Part shown: positions 48,364-61,212 of the stretch, piece after piece
Layout of the letters: each line of letters starts with the position of its first letter
Numbering within the stretch: the first letter of the stretch is position 1
Source of the DNA: Laguncularia racemosa
Lineage: Eukaryota > Streptophyta > Magnoliopsida > Myrtales > Combretaceae
Assembly (NCBI GenBank): GCA_037954665.1
Contig: JBBMOL010000072.1
Span: 1,204,340 to 1,268,339, forward strand
DNA length: 64,000 bases
Direction: 5' to 3'
Made by a program: the position numbers and the translations under genes
The notes under the pieces: generated by a model
The model's input: the letters and a program-made list of their open reading frames with translations, nothing else
Told to the model about the DNA's origin: nothing
Database searches by the model: none

Positions 48364-50654
48364 AGAGGAGCAAAGTTGCAGTGCCGCCATATATAAGATT
48401 GTTGCATTTCCTTCTCTCAAGGCTCTAATGATATATAGCTTTTATCCTAGTCAAGAATACTTAAAAGAAACTCAGAACATCTTAATATTGCAACTATCAA
48501 ATAACGTAATTTGCTGACCCGATTTAGTGCTTTTGCTAAGAACTCAAGGCACAGCTTAATGTGCTTAACTGCGGTTCTGCACGCCATAATGCATCTGGTT
48601 TTGTATTTTGGCGCTGTGCACTGTCTATTGTAAGACTTAAAATTAACATCATTTTGACATGAAAATTTTCTAAAACCGATCAAAATTGAGGTCCAATGGA
48701 CAATTCAGTGGAAAGCTTTTGAACTGGAAGCCCATATCATAAAACACTATCTTGAGCCATGCTTGTGCTTTAGAATAATAAGCCTTTGGATTTAAGCCTC
48801 AAAAAGTAAGCCCTTATATATGCTTTAATATAAGAAAAAAGATTTATCAGTGCATCACTTGTTTGGAGCAATTGAGAAATGATTAAAAAAGAAAAAAGAA
48901 AAATTGCAAGTGTACTTAGTATGAGAAGCAATTATTATTAGATTATTTCCATAAGGTGATTTTTTTTCAACCACCATTACGGTGATGTTGTCTCTAATAG
49001 GGGAGAGATAAGTAAGTCATCAATTAGCTGAGAAATGCATTTCTCGGGCGAGAGAAAGAAGTCACCAATTAGGTGAAGTCCCCGTAGAGACAGCTTTCCC
49101 AATTAGCGGGTATCTTATTTGTGGCTTCCAAGTGCTCGGGAAATGGATGAATATAAGTTTGAGTTGTAAGTATATTACTTATGTATGATTTAAATGTGCT
49201 TAGTTTCTTCGTTTGAAAAAGTGCTGCTTTTGGACTCTTACATAGGCTACATCACTATTTTGCTTTTATTTCTATGTATTTTTCTTTTTTATTTTAGTGT
49301 TTATCTTTATTATTTCCCTAGAGAGTAAAATAATATAATAAGGTTTCATTTTTCAAAGATTTGTGGATCCAAAATGCTCAATTTTCAAGATTAATAGAGA
49401 TATAATTGAAGTGGGTTTGATAAGGCTTTTGAAATTTGATTAGAAACTTTAGAGTATTGAAAAAGGATTCAAAACCTATCACAAAGCTCTATATATAATT
49501 ATTTTATAGGGTAATTGTTGAATTGGACAAGTTGAGTATTCTCTTTTTAAACAAATGATATTAATCTTATATTTATTTTAATATTATAATATAAATATTA
49601 TATTATTTTATATTTTTATTGAATTTGGTTTTTATCGGGTTTTATTTAAGTTTTGAAATTTGATTTAAAAATCTATCCCAAAATTATATGGGAATTACAT
49701 ATTTTAGTTGTAGAGTTAGGTGGGTTAGATACTCTATAAGGATCTATTTAGTTACATTCCTATAGATATAGGGTCAAACATACTTAAAACAATATGAAGG
49801 AAAGTATTTGCAATTCACAAAAATAGTGCTTTTTGTCAAAAAATTTCCTAAATTTTGGTCCTTCCATAAAAAGAACACCTTATCTAAAATCATGACTTTA
49901 ATGCACAAATTTAAATTGCATTTTTATCATAAGTTGAAGTCATGGTTTTTTAGGCAACAAAGAACACCTTGCGTTGAACTCATAATTTCATTGTGGGCGG
50001 ACGAAATAAATTCAATATATGATTTCATTATTTATGGTTAAAACCGTGGATTGAGATCACCATGTTAACTCTACGGATCCCAATTGCATAATTAATAGGG
50101 TTGAAACCATATATGTATGTATTTATGTGCGTGTATCAGTTTGCGTGTGCGTATGTATATGCCTGTGCATGTATACGTATTTGTGTGTAATACGATTTTT
50201 ACTCGGATAATGAAATGGTGACTTAAACCATATTTTCATACTTACATAATGCTACTACTTCCCCTTGAGACATGATTGTATAACTTCTTCTTTTCTCCGG
50301 CATTTTCCTTTGTTATGTTTTAAAATTTTCCTAACAAAGAGCTTTGAAGCTGCATTTAAAACACATTTCCCCAAATACAGTCTCGATAATGTTGAATTTG
50401 GCATTTCAATGATAGCTTTGAATCAAGAAATATATATTTAATTCTTATGGTTTTTGATGATCGCAAAAGGCCAAATATTCAAATCGGCCCTCTGATTCTG
50501 TCGAGAAATCACGTAAGACCTTTAAATTTTGGCTTCCTGGAACAATTGCAGAGAGCTGAAAGAATTTTTTACACAAGTTAAAATTCAAGGTTTTAGTTGC
50601 ATCTGTTCAGTTTCAAGAGCTGATTCTCATAGTGGAATGCTTTTAAATAATATA
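48364..50654. other. Downstream region of ASY1 and gene-free DNA
   Basis: The first few hundred bases after the ASY1 stop should contain its 3' UTR and polyadenylation site, but no signal could be fixed. The rest is AT-rich and non-coding. At 48960-49110 a direct pair AAGTCATCAATTAG / AAGTCACCAATTAG lies between inverted GTCTCTA / TAGAGAC words, perhaps a small MITE. Confidence 0.45.
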
Positions 50655-51077
50655 TATATTTTTAAAAAATTTACAAAATAGTGTACTCTAAAAATTATTT
50701 CAAAAATAGGATAAAATGTAATTTTTTTTAATCATTGAATTTTTTTTAATAAAAAATCATAATTTTTATATCATTTTATACTTTATCTTATAATATACAA
50801 AAGAAAAAAAAAATTGATGTTGATGCGATTTGCTTTTCTAACTTTGAAGGATCGTAACTTTTCGATTGTGTGGAGTTATGGAACTCATAATATATCAAAA
50901 AAGACTAATTTGAGTCTATTATAATTAAGACCAAACCGCATTGCTATTTGGTATTTTCATGAGGGTGAAATTGATATATTTTCATAGCCTAATGGTTACC
51001 AAACTGATAAAAGAGAGAGAGAGAGACAAAGTTTATGAAAAATCATGATTTTTGCATCCCTTTATGCTTTATCTTCT

Positions 51078-51401
51078 TGTGGCGCATTAGCGTGAAAAAC
51101 ACAAGATCAATCGACAATTGATCTTAGAAATTATAAGAATGTAACAAAGTCTCTCTCTCAAAGACGTATCAAATTGTTGTGTGTGATAAGATAAGCTAAA
51201 AACAAAAGGAATACTATAAAAACCCTAAAACGTGGTTTAGCACGGTCTTCAACACGGGAGTGTAGGAGTGGAGCTTGTGTATCAATTTATGGAGTTTTCC
51301 CTCATAGCGCACCTTTGGCATGCCCACCAACATGGTTGCTCGATCTTTCATGAGTGTGTTTCTTCTTGTGTCATCTTGTGTGATTGTTCAGCTCTGCATC
51401 A
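51078..51401 (-). repeat. 3' LTR of the short retroelement
   Basis: The 324-bp repeat matches 53594-53911 over its whole length. Shared words include AACAAAGTCTCTCTCTCAAAG and TGGAGTTTTCCCTCATAGC. It differs at scattered positions, which shows age. On the minus strand it lies downstream of the polypurine tract. Confidence 0.85.
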
Positions 51402-51499
51402 TTCTTTCTCACTTGAGAAGAACTCGACCTCGAGTTCTCTTTTGAATACAAAGGTGCATTATCGAGGTAAAAAGGAAATATATTAGTCACATTAAATGT

Positions 51500-51720
51500 T
51501 TTTTAAATGCTCATACTATTAGGCAATCCAACCACATAGGCGTAGTCATTGATCCTCTACATAATCTGGTACGAGCCATACTTTTTGAGCTGTAGCTTGT
51601 TGTACTTCTCTACTTAAAACTTTTCTCTTCACAAGAACATTATCACTTGATCATCCATTGAGAATAACTTCTTCCTATGATGTTTATTTGCTGTTGCTTT
51701 GTACTTGGCATTTTTTCCCC
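51500..51720 (-). pseudogene. Integrase C-terminal tail of the retroelement, decayed
   Basis: A single frame on the minus strand gives KNAKYKATANKHHRKKLF, MDDQVIMFL, YNKLQLKKYGSYQI, RINDYAYVVGLPNSMSI and KTFNVTNI, broken by four stop codons. This is the typical C-terminal region of Ty3/gypsy integrase (KLxPRKYGP ... INDNAYVVDLP ... TFNV). It joins protease-downstream sequence at about 51715-51725, so the deletion junction can be placed to within a few bases. Confidence 0.8.
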
Positions 51721-52173
51721 TCACACCTCTACTGTTAGTGCCTATTTCACACTTAGCACATGTACAGTTTTGGACTTTCTTATAGTATCCTCTATCTCTC
51801 TTTTCGATTGCTTAATTGTGAGGAAGGAACATTCCTCTACCCTAGAAAGTTTAGAACCACTTACTAACTTCAAAGGTGAGAGAGTAAACTTTACTCCATC
51901 TTTTTCCAATCTGTACACATTCTCTCTACTTGCATGCTGGACGTTAACATTATACTGCTAAGGTCTACCTAACAATAAGTGATATGCATCCATATCCATT
52001 ATATCACAATACACCTCATCTTGGTATTTACCAATGGAAAAGGGTGCTTTGCAGCGTTCTGTAACCTCAATCTTCTCTGCTGCTTTAATCCACCAAATGG
52101 TATATGGGTTGTAATGTGTCTCTCTTAGTAATTGCAACACTTGTATTGCTTCCATGCCTATGATTTTTCTCAC
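51721..52173 (-). pseudogene. Protease C-terminal part and linker of the retroelement
   Basis: A minus-strand frame contains KAPFSIGKYQDEVYCDIMDMD followed by AYHLLLGRP, the end of a Ty3/gypsy aspartic protease. Beyond a stop it continues as ENVYRLEKDGVKFTLSPLK, the usual linker before reverse transcriptase. The next domain in the family would be reverse transcriptase, but the reading passes to the integrase tail instead. Confidence 0.8.
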
Positions 52174-52384
52174 AACTATTGCTATCCACTATCAATTCAA
52201 ATATTCTTCCATTAATTACAACCGACGCTGCTAAGTCTGTTCCTCTCGCTTCAGTGCCAGCATCAATTTCCTGATTACATAAGTCGACTCGTCATATTCA
52301 TCTTCATTGTCATAGTACTCATCACTCTCATCAGGCTCACAATGAATTCCATTCTCTTCATCCCTCTCTACTAAGTTAACCCTC

Positions 52385-52445
52385 TTTTGTTGGGACACTC
52401 ATTAGTCTAATGGCTAGGTTAGTTACAACTATAGCATTTCCTTAA
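52385..52445 (-). pseudogene. Gag CCHC zinc knuckle, interrupted by stops
   Basis: The minus strand gives C-Y-S-C, then four positions, H, four positions, C (CX2CX4HX4C), the retroviral-type nucleic-acid-binding knuckle of gag. Two of the spacer codons are TAA and TAG. The spacing is intact, so the stops are point changes. Confidence 0.75.
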
Positions 52446-52727
52446 TATTGGCTTCGCATAAAGGTTGTTTTTCCTTTGTGTGTTCATCATCTCAGCTGGT
52501 TTCTAGCCTATTGTTTTCTCTTCTTTGTCATCACTAACTCCTCCTTGCATCTCCGTGGTAGTCTCTTCCTTTTCAACCATAGGCTTATCCAAACTTTCAA
52601 TGCCAAATATACTACTACCGCCATCAACCTAACTAACATTTTCTTGCAACATCAATTATGCCCTAAGAGCCATATTTTTAGCCTCATTCAAAGTACGCAA
52701 AAGATATACCCCAATTTTGTCTCGAAT

Positions 52728-53281
52728 CTACAATTTCAAACCATCAAAATATCTAGCCACTTGTTGAGCCTCACTCTCCCTCAGGTCATTCCCTCCTACC
52801 AATCGCATGAATTCTGCGGTATACTCATATACAGTCCTCTGCCCTTGGCGACGCCTCTGATACTGCTGAAAAAGGATTTGCTCATAATTGGAAGGTAGGA
52901 AATCCTGTTGGAGCAATTGTTTCATCTTATACTAGGTTTTCATTGGTTATTTACCATCACGATACCTCATACTCTGGAGCCTCTCCCACTAGGCTGAAAT
53001 ATCCCCTTTCAATCTACATGCTACAACTTCACTTTCTTTCCCTTAGGAATTTCCATATATTCAAAGAATCTATCAATTTCAGCAATCCAATCAATAAAAT
53101 CTTCAATATTTAAATTATCATTAAAGCTAGGAATGTCAACCTTCAACTTAAATTCACCACTATCTCCATAGCCAACCCCGTAAGTGTTCCTCTTGTATCT
53201 ACCACCACCACCACCACCTTTTCTATGTGGCTGCTCCTTTTCAAACAACACAAGGTCTTCCTCCGAATCATCCTCATACAT
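52728..53281 (-). pseudogene. Gag core of the retroelement, broken
   Basis: Two minus-strand frames fit consecutive parts of a plant Ty3/gypsy gag. At 53021-53281 there is an acidic start, a glycine run, then VDIPSFNDNLNIEDFIDWI and EIDRFFEYMEIP. At 52728-52925 there is YEQILFQQYQRRRQGQRTV, YTAEFMRL and ESEAQQVARYFDGL. Together they match the Retrotrans_gag pattern. A gap and a frame change near 52926-53020 separate them. Confidence 0.85.
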
Positions 53282-53577
53282 CAGTAACCCATGATTTGCA
53301 GCTACAGGTTTGACAATAGGATTGTTGTGCGCATATTATGCCTTAAATCGCATCCCACCACCGTTCCTGTCTTTGTTGGCATCAAATCCCATCGCATCAA
53401 AATGCTCAATCAAATCATCAAAGTGTTATTCTAAACACTAGAATCTCTAATCTATGTTATTCAACACCACCCTTTGAGCCTGCACCTCAGTTTGCAGGGC
53501 TTCCACATCTTGAGCAATGTCTAGAACATGACCACTCCTAAATTGCCGTCTCCTGACATCGTTGTAAGAATTTCTTG

Positions 53578-53590
53578 CTTTGATACCGAC
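53578..53590 (-). other. Primer binding site (tRNA-iMet) of the retroelement
   Basis: The minus strand reads TCGGTATCAAAGC, against the plant initiator-methionine site TGGTATCAGAGC, three bases inside the right LTR. It fixes the element's orientation as minus. Confidence 0.75.
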
Positions 53591-53593
53591 TGA

Positions 53594-53911
53594 TGCAACA
53601 AGTTAGCATGAAAACACAAGATCAATCGACGATTGATCTCAGAAATTACAAAAACGTAACAAAGTCTCTCTCTCAAAGACGTATCAAATTATTGTATGTA
53701 ATAAGATAAACTAAAAAAAAAAATAATACTATAAAAACCCTAAAACGTGATTCAGCACGGTCTTTAGCATGAGCTTGTAGGAGCCCGTGCATCAATCTGT
53801 GGAGTTTTCCCTCATAGCACACCTTCGGCACACCCATTGGCACGGTTGCTCCATCTTGCATAAGCATGTTTCTTCTTGTGTCATCTTGCATGGTTGTTTT
53901 GCTTCGTATCA
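53594..53911 (-). repeat. 5' LTR of the short retroelement
   Basis: The 318-bp partner of 51078-51401 starts TGCAACAAGTTAGC and ends CGTATCA on the plus strand. It is followed inward, on the minus strand, by the primer binding site. Confidence 0.85.
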
Positions 53912-54000
53912 CGTTGCAGGTCCATGCCTTCACAACCTATTTTTGGAATAATTTTTCTGGGTAAGTCATTTCGTAAATTTGAAAAAAAAATACATTATTT

Positions 54001-57000
54001 AAGAGCATTTCTCGATTCACATACAAGGCAAATTTATCCTTGAAAGTTGAATTTTTTTCCCTCTAAATTTACTCCCCTAAAATGTTGTTGTGTATAATGT
54101 TAAGATTGTGATAAAAAATAGCATTGTAATGACATTATAAGGGATCTTTTAAAATCTAGACAATTTTAACTACTAATTTATAAAATTTAAAATATCTAAG
54201 AAAAATAACTTTATAGGATCCAAAATCTTGCGATAGCTAGAGGTGTCAACTAATCAAATTAAGCTGAACATATATTGAACTCAAGTTCTCATTAAAATTC
54301 AAAGTTAAAATTTCAAATGATACAAAGAAACTCAAAACTTTTAGCTTGAACTCTATTCAAAGTGCCTCATAACAAATTTGAGCTCAATATAATTATGCTT
54401 GTCTAGATTTGATTATTTAAATAATAAAAAAATTGAATTTCTTTTTATTAATTTCTTATCAAAGTCTCATATTCAATAAAATTCGATATACATTTAAATT
54501 TGATTGGCTTACGAGTTTATAAATGTAAATTCAAGCTCGGTTTAACTAGAATACAATTAAACTTTAGTAAACATTAACTTGTAAACCAACATGGTTGATT
54601 TATGCCCCGGATCTATGACATTGTCTAACCAGATGTATAGGACTACTGCGCAATTGAGTATTGAGTTTGTGGGTGGCACAGTAATTATCCTATACACCCC
54701 TGTATCTTGACTCTTGAGAGAGAATCTGTACTCAAAAAGTCTACCTGATGTCCTTGCTTTTTACATTGTCTTTACTTCATGATATTCCAGTGAGATTTTC
54801 CTCAAGAATCTTTTTTTTTTTTTTTTCTTAATTTCTAGAATCTCAAACCCTAGCCGGCCAGGTAGGAATGATACTTTCTCCATTTTACGTTATTAGCGAT
54901 GGGCGAAAACTAATAGACCGTAGCAATTTTTATCTACTAACTATGGTAATTTTTCAAAACAATGTATATTTTTATTGCCTATATCTATTTATCAGATACA
55001 ATCTTAATCTCTCTTTAACTTTTAAAAATTCACTTATAATTCTCAAACCACCATTAGTAACTCTAAAATCATCGCTAACATCATTTAAAGTTTATTTATG
55101 TTATTCTTTAAAAGTTTTAGAAAGATAAAATCACATTTTAATCGATTTTGTGGATCTGTTTGTACACAATCAATGGACATATGTGCTACCATAGGTGCTA
55201 GATGCTAGAACATGGAAAAAAAAAAAGGGGTACAAGAATAGAATATTTAGACTTTTTGTTGAACCACAATTCCGCATATAATTTAGGTGAGTGGTGTGGA
55301 CGAAAAGAACTCATGAGCATACTTGTAAGTGCGTGAGGAGTAGGACTTATTATTATTTCCTTGTTTACAAATTTAGAGAAGTGGAACCTTTTTTCTCTTT
55401 TGGTGCTCTAAAAGACCAAAAATGGTAGTTACGTCTCCCTAAACCACTCCTCACAACAATAAATGTGGGTAGATTCGATTCCATTCCTAATTGATTTGGT
55501 GCATTGTGGTGATACGAAGATGCCAAATTTTGTTGTTTTCTTTCCGTTTTTTAGTCCTTTCTTTTATTATTATTATTGTATTGTTTTCTTTTTTTACAAC
55601 CAAAGGGATTGAGATAAATAATTGTTTATGACGAGTTAAAAATAGTAAGATACATAATCGCTTATATGATTCATAAATAGAATTTTTTGTTTTTTTTATT
55701 TAACTTTTATGAGGCTTGAATTTGAATATTCTAGTATCTTAAGTTAAGATTTTAATCATTAAAATATAGGGTAATAGTTCTATCTACTAGTATTATCGCA
55801 CAACTAATAAATTAGCGAAACCGGCAATGCTATTGGTTTTTTCACACATGCTTGTAAGGAAATGACAAGTGGTTAGCATTCATGACTAGAAGTTGTACCA
55901 AAGGAGCACTTAATCGTTGTACGTTTGGGTGTACTACATATTTCCCAATTTAATTTTCTAGGTGTAGCTTTGAAGGAAATGGTCCCCCAAGACACCAAAT
56001 CTCGTGAAGAGTAGTTATTTCTATCAAATAAAAACTTACATTGTCAAAATATACACCAATCATTACAAATATATCAACGCTCATCTACATGACAATAGAT
56101 CATCAAAACTTTCAAAAATAAATGCCTATCCTTCTATAACTTTTAAAAATATGTACTTATCTTCCAAACCATTACAAAGTTCCTAAAATTATTATTAAAA
56201 AACCTATAATAACAATGGTTTTAAAATATTAGTGATAACTTAAGAAACCTGTGTAAATTTTCAAAAGTTACGTAGAGTTGAAAATATATTGTAAAAAGTT
56301 AAGAAATTTATCCACATTCAACCAATAGTTTTAAAGATGCATTTGTAAGTTGTCAATAAAAATTACCAACTTTTATATTGTATTTAGTACTATCACTTGG
56401 TCTTTATAATATTCAAATCCATAAACTAATTATAGCAGTTTAAAAAAATCTATGGGTTTAAATATTGTGGCATATCAATTTTCTTTTCTTTTTTTTTTCA
56501 TTTTCTGCAATTTTAATTTAATTTGAGCATATTATTATAGACAAGTGCCGTGTGAATCACACTCATTATGAAAGTCTTGCAAGTTATGGACCCTTAATAT
56601 TAAAGAAAAAAAGAAAAAAAGGTCAGTCTCAACTTCTCACCAATGAATGAAGATTAGGTTCTCTATTGGTTTATCCGATTCAAGTGGATGGAAACACAAC
56701 TTGCACTCCTCACCTGCAAACAAGAAAAAAAAGAGGAACCCAAAAATCAAAATGATCAAATTGTACTCTAAAGCGACAGACTTGGTCTTCCATTTTCCTA
56801 TAACTATATCACATGTACTACATGATTTAACCAAACAGTCTTTTAAAGTAAGAAATATATGAGTTCATACTTACAAGTAACAACTTCCATGCACTTGCCA
56901 ACCTTTCGTGACGTTCATTGTGCCTATCCATTTACATATTCACTAGAATAATATGCACCTGCAATGTATGTATTTATATAAAATATAGTCTTTTATGTTG

Positions 57001-60000
57001 CTAAAAGAAAAAAAAAAATTATTGCTATTCATTCCAGCAACCAACCTATTTTCACTGTATTTTAGTACTTAAAGTTAGGTAAATTGCAAATACATTTCTA
57101 GACTATTAGTTATGTACAAATAGACTTTCTACATTTTAAAATATAATTTTATCTTCCAATAATTTAAAAAAACATGCAGATAATTACAAACCATTTTCAT
57201 AACTTCATAACTTTTGAAGCTATAATGATGATTTGAGCGTGATTTTAAGTCAAGATTTTAAAAGTAAGAACATAAAATCATCCTTTAAAAATTTAGTAAA
57301 TCTATATGCATATATCTGAAAGTGTAGGAAAATTATTTGTAATTACTTTTAAAAGTTATATATTGATTTGGTAACATTTAGATAATGTCTAGATAGATTG
57401 GCATGCTTGCACTTAGGTATTACCGTATGTTATTATTAAATCAATATATAAACAAACATGGAGTAGAAGGTTAGTGAACATATTGATAGTTTTCATGATA
57501 AGGTACGTGAGATTTTTTCTACGGTTATATAATATTGCCTGGACCACATTATCTACATTCCTATCCCATTTTGTGCTTTAATTATTTCATGAAAATGAAT
57601 AAAGAAAGGAATAATAAAGACATTTATACTTGTACATAAAAAATAACTGATAGTGATGGAAAATTTAGAAAATGTTATCTTTGTGTTCAGCACAGGAAGT
57701 CCCCTTTCCATTTCATTTCAATCTTTATTTCTTGTTTTGACCTTTCCCATCACTATTTTTTCCATTTACTAAAATTAAAGTTACTAATTTTTTGAGGTGA
57801 GCTTTTTTATTTTTTTTTTTATTTCAAATATTTTCTTCTTTTCTTATTATTTTCACCATCACATGTAGAAAAATATTTTTTGCCGCTACTCCAGATATAG
57901 AAAATTTTTACAAGTATGTCTAGTTTACAAGTTATCTACAATAAGGTAAAAATTGCTACAATGGATAGCAAATACTAAAAAGAAATTGCTATTATAAATT
58001 AATAACTATTATGCTTGCTCATAAATTATAGTTTTGGTTGTTCCATTTTCTTGTAGTAAAAAATATAAATGCTTCATTAAATTTTGATTTGATTAAAATA
58101 TAAAAGACTTTTAATGTGTTTCATTATTAGATATTTTGAATAACTTTGAATAAAATCTATTTTTAGCACTTGATGTACTATATGTTGTATCTTAGGGAAA
58201 GTCCTATGTAATATTGATTTTATTATGACTCCTTAAAGATTTTTTTTTTAGTGACATTTTAATGGCTTAGTAATTGATTGCATAATGTATGAAGAAATAG
58301 TGTTTAAAACACTACATAAACTTTAGATTGTTTCTTTAAATTTTATGCTCAAAAGTTTGAAATTACTAAATATTATCCATAATCAAAGTCTATAAATATT
58401 TAAGAGCTACTTCTCATTTGAGATAGAATTTAGAGATTTAAGAGAAACACGTTGTATATCAAAAAGATTAAACAAGATTTAAAATGAACTTCTTCTATAA
58501 TGTTGATGTTTTATAACCCTTCACTTGTTACTTGTGCATTAGAGCTTTTTAAGATTGCTTGCTTTTCCTCTTTATCTCAACCATGGTAACTTTTGATGCA
58601 TTATGTAGTGTGGGCTCATGCTAACACCCGTCCACACATAGACAATTAGTTAAATATATATAAGTTCTTTATTTCAACTAATCTTATAAGCACATGTAAC
58701 ATAGGGCAATTTTCCACTTCCTCGGTAACAACTTGTCCAATACCTTTACTCTCAATATCCTTTCTTTGATCAATCTATGATTAATAATCATAAAAATATT
58801 TAACTAATGTAAAACTTGGTAAATTTAAGTTTAGGGATCAATTGTTTATAGTTTTGGATGAAGAATAAATATAAGAGGTGAATATCATAGAATAACAGTT
58901 GAATTATAAGCATAGTAGTTAAATAGCTAGTTGGTTAGTCGAATGGCCTATGGTCAATCAAATGGGGATTAAGGCTAGTAAAGTGCGGGTTTATGGGTAA
59001 TTGATTAGGGGTGATACATTGTCAAATGGATATCTCTTATTTTACTCGATTTTGTCTCTTTTGTATTTGTTTGCCTTAATTATATTTAAGTCTTCTTAAT
59101 TTAGATTATTTTGATTGAAAATATTTTAAAATGTTAAACTATACATTAAGTTTTCAATTTTTAAAAAACTGATAAATGGAAATTCAATTTTATCAATCTA
59201 ATTCAACTTTAGGTTTTTAGGGCTTATTTGAATTGTTATAATTTAAATTTAAGTTGAGAACTTAATTGTTGAATTACATCTAGTTCACAAGTTTCAAGGT
59301 TTTGAATAATGTTTTATCGTGTATTGTTAAAATTGAATGATTTATATCTATTTTATAGTTTTTCTCTTGTTTGATTATGTATTTATTTTTTCCCTCCTTT
59401 AAAAAACATTGAAATTTGACATTTACTACTCACTAAACATTGAAATTTTAATTTTACTAGTCGATGAATAAACTTGGTGTGTAGACAAGTTGCTTTAACT
59501 TGTCTAAACACTTGCCTATTAAACCATATATATACCATTTCTTTAAATTTCCTATATTCTTTTACATAAATAAATATTTTAACTAACATTTACAATCAAC
59601 AAAAAAAGGAAACAGAAATATTCAATAAGATTATCACAATTCTCAATAGAAGAAACTTGAAATTGCATATTAAGATGTAATTACTATGCCAAGAGTGTAA
59701 AAGCATCAATATTTCCATCATTGGCATAGACTAATAGGAAAGTTAAATCTAATCATATTGTAGCTCCAATACGTAGCACTTTCATCAACCTTTTGACAAT
59801 ACAAGTAGATGGAGTCCAAGCTATTAAATCTCTTACATCTTTTAATAATGAAATGAATGATAAAATATTATATATAAAACCATCAAATAAAATATAAACA
59901 TAAACTTTATTGGAAATTTATTTTTAAAATATTGCAAAAATATAGAAACTTACATTGAAAGGCACATTGTTACTTTCACTATCTATCCTCCATTGCTTTT

Positions 60001-61200
60001 ATAGTATGATTATCTTCTCCGAACAAATCTAAGGTTTTTATCATCCTTCTTGCTGGTGCTCTTACTCTAAATCCTTTTTTTTATCATAGTTAAAGCCATT
60101 TGAACAAGATGCTACTTTGGTTATTCTCATATAAATGGAGTGCATATAGTTCAACTTGTATTAAAATGGCGAATGACTTGAATGGATAAGATAAGCTAAC
60201 TCTTTCATGGGCTTTTATGAGTTTAACCTTATAGATGGTCCCGTTGAATGTATAAGCCTTGAGAAAGTTTACCTTTGTCTAACCAATTTTGCAGCAATTT
60301 TGTATATTGTAAATTTTGAAAAATGCTTATGGAGCAAAAAATGAAACTACATTGTGATGTCTGTAAGTCATGGGTGTAATGGTTGGCGACTTTAAAAGTT
60401 CTTCTAATTTGCAGGTTTTAACTCCAATAAAATAATAATTGGTGAGTAGATACTTACTAAAAATAAAATCACTACTATAGATTGAGAAGTGTAGCAATTG
60501 CTCATACATTATAGCCTCAATTACTCCATTTTCTTGTTACAAAAGCTAAAACTTGTTGTTAATATTAGCAAAAGGATTTATTAGTACTAGTATGCTACGT
60601 ATTTGAAGGAGTTATGCGTAAATACTAATTATTTTTAAACATGTGGTAGTGATGATAAGTATTTAAAAAAAAAACTATCATTTTATATTTTTATATACTA
60701 GAATTTTATTAATACTTGTACACCATTATAAATAAATGTGTCCATTAATAATAAATTCTTTCAAAATAGATGTGATTATAAATGTGTTAAGAAAATCTAA
60801 TAATGACATCATAAGCATATATAACAAATAGAAATATAGAATATAAAAAGTTACAATCTTTCAAAATTATATATTATAATAGATGAATTGATCTTGTAAG
60901 TGTCATTATGTGAGAGATTTGCTTTTCCCCCCTCTACATTCCCAATACAATAGCTTAATAGTAATAAAAAAAATCATATTAATAGCTCATAACTTTTGCT
61001 CTTCCATCTTAAAAATTCATATATGCTAAACATATTAGTATATAATGTATACATATATGTATGTCCAACATAAATAATATGTTAATTATTGACGAATCTA
61101 ATTTTTAGCTATATAGGTGTTTATTATAATATGTTAAACATCCTCATTGATAGGAATAAAATTCCAACAAGACCTATCATTAGGGCAAGAACTAAATGAT
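54001..61200. other. Long AT-rich gene-free region
   Basis: About 7 kb contains no protein motif, RNA gene or intact mobile element that could be supported. All open frames are short, AT-driven translations. Some stretches (about 54880-55130, 56000-56400, 57060-57400) look like fragments of dispersed repeats, but no ends could be defined. Confidence 0.45.
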
Positions 61201-61212
61201 TTCAAATCTTGG

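Larger units (their letters stand above)
51078..53911 (-). mobile_element. Short LTR retroelement, Ty3/gypsy, internally deleted
   Basis: Two similar direct repeats with TG...CA ends flank it: left LTR 51078-51401 and right LTR 53594-53911. On the minus strand the right LTR is followed by CGGTATCAAAGC (about 53578-53589), a primer binding site for initiator tRNA-Met. The left LTR is preceded by a GAGAAAGAA purine tract. In between, minus strand, come gag N-terminus, gag core, a CCHC zinc knuckle, the protease end, and then directly the integrase C-terminal tail. Reverse transcriptase, RNase H and the integrase core are absent. Stop codons occur throughout, so it is dead, and it could only ever have moved with enzymes from another element. 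No matching target duplication was found. Confidence 0.85.
50655..54000. mobile_element. Second foldback element, split by a retroelement
   Basis: The left part (50655-51077) carries the foldback arm, with the same order of an AAATTTAC word, AAAAATTATTTCAAAAATAGG, and the interior GTAACTTTTCGATTG ... GCATTGCTATTTGG. The right part (53918-54000) carries the opposite arm, CACAACCTATTTTTGGAATAATT to TACATTATTT. The retroelement at 51078-53911 lies between them. The element is otherwise like 19488-20380 and does not code. Confidence 0.6.

Noticed and set aside
52476..52898. 140-codon plus-strand open frame
   Set aside because: It is the antisense of the gag region of the minus-strand retroelement.
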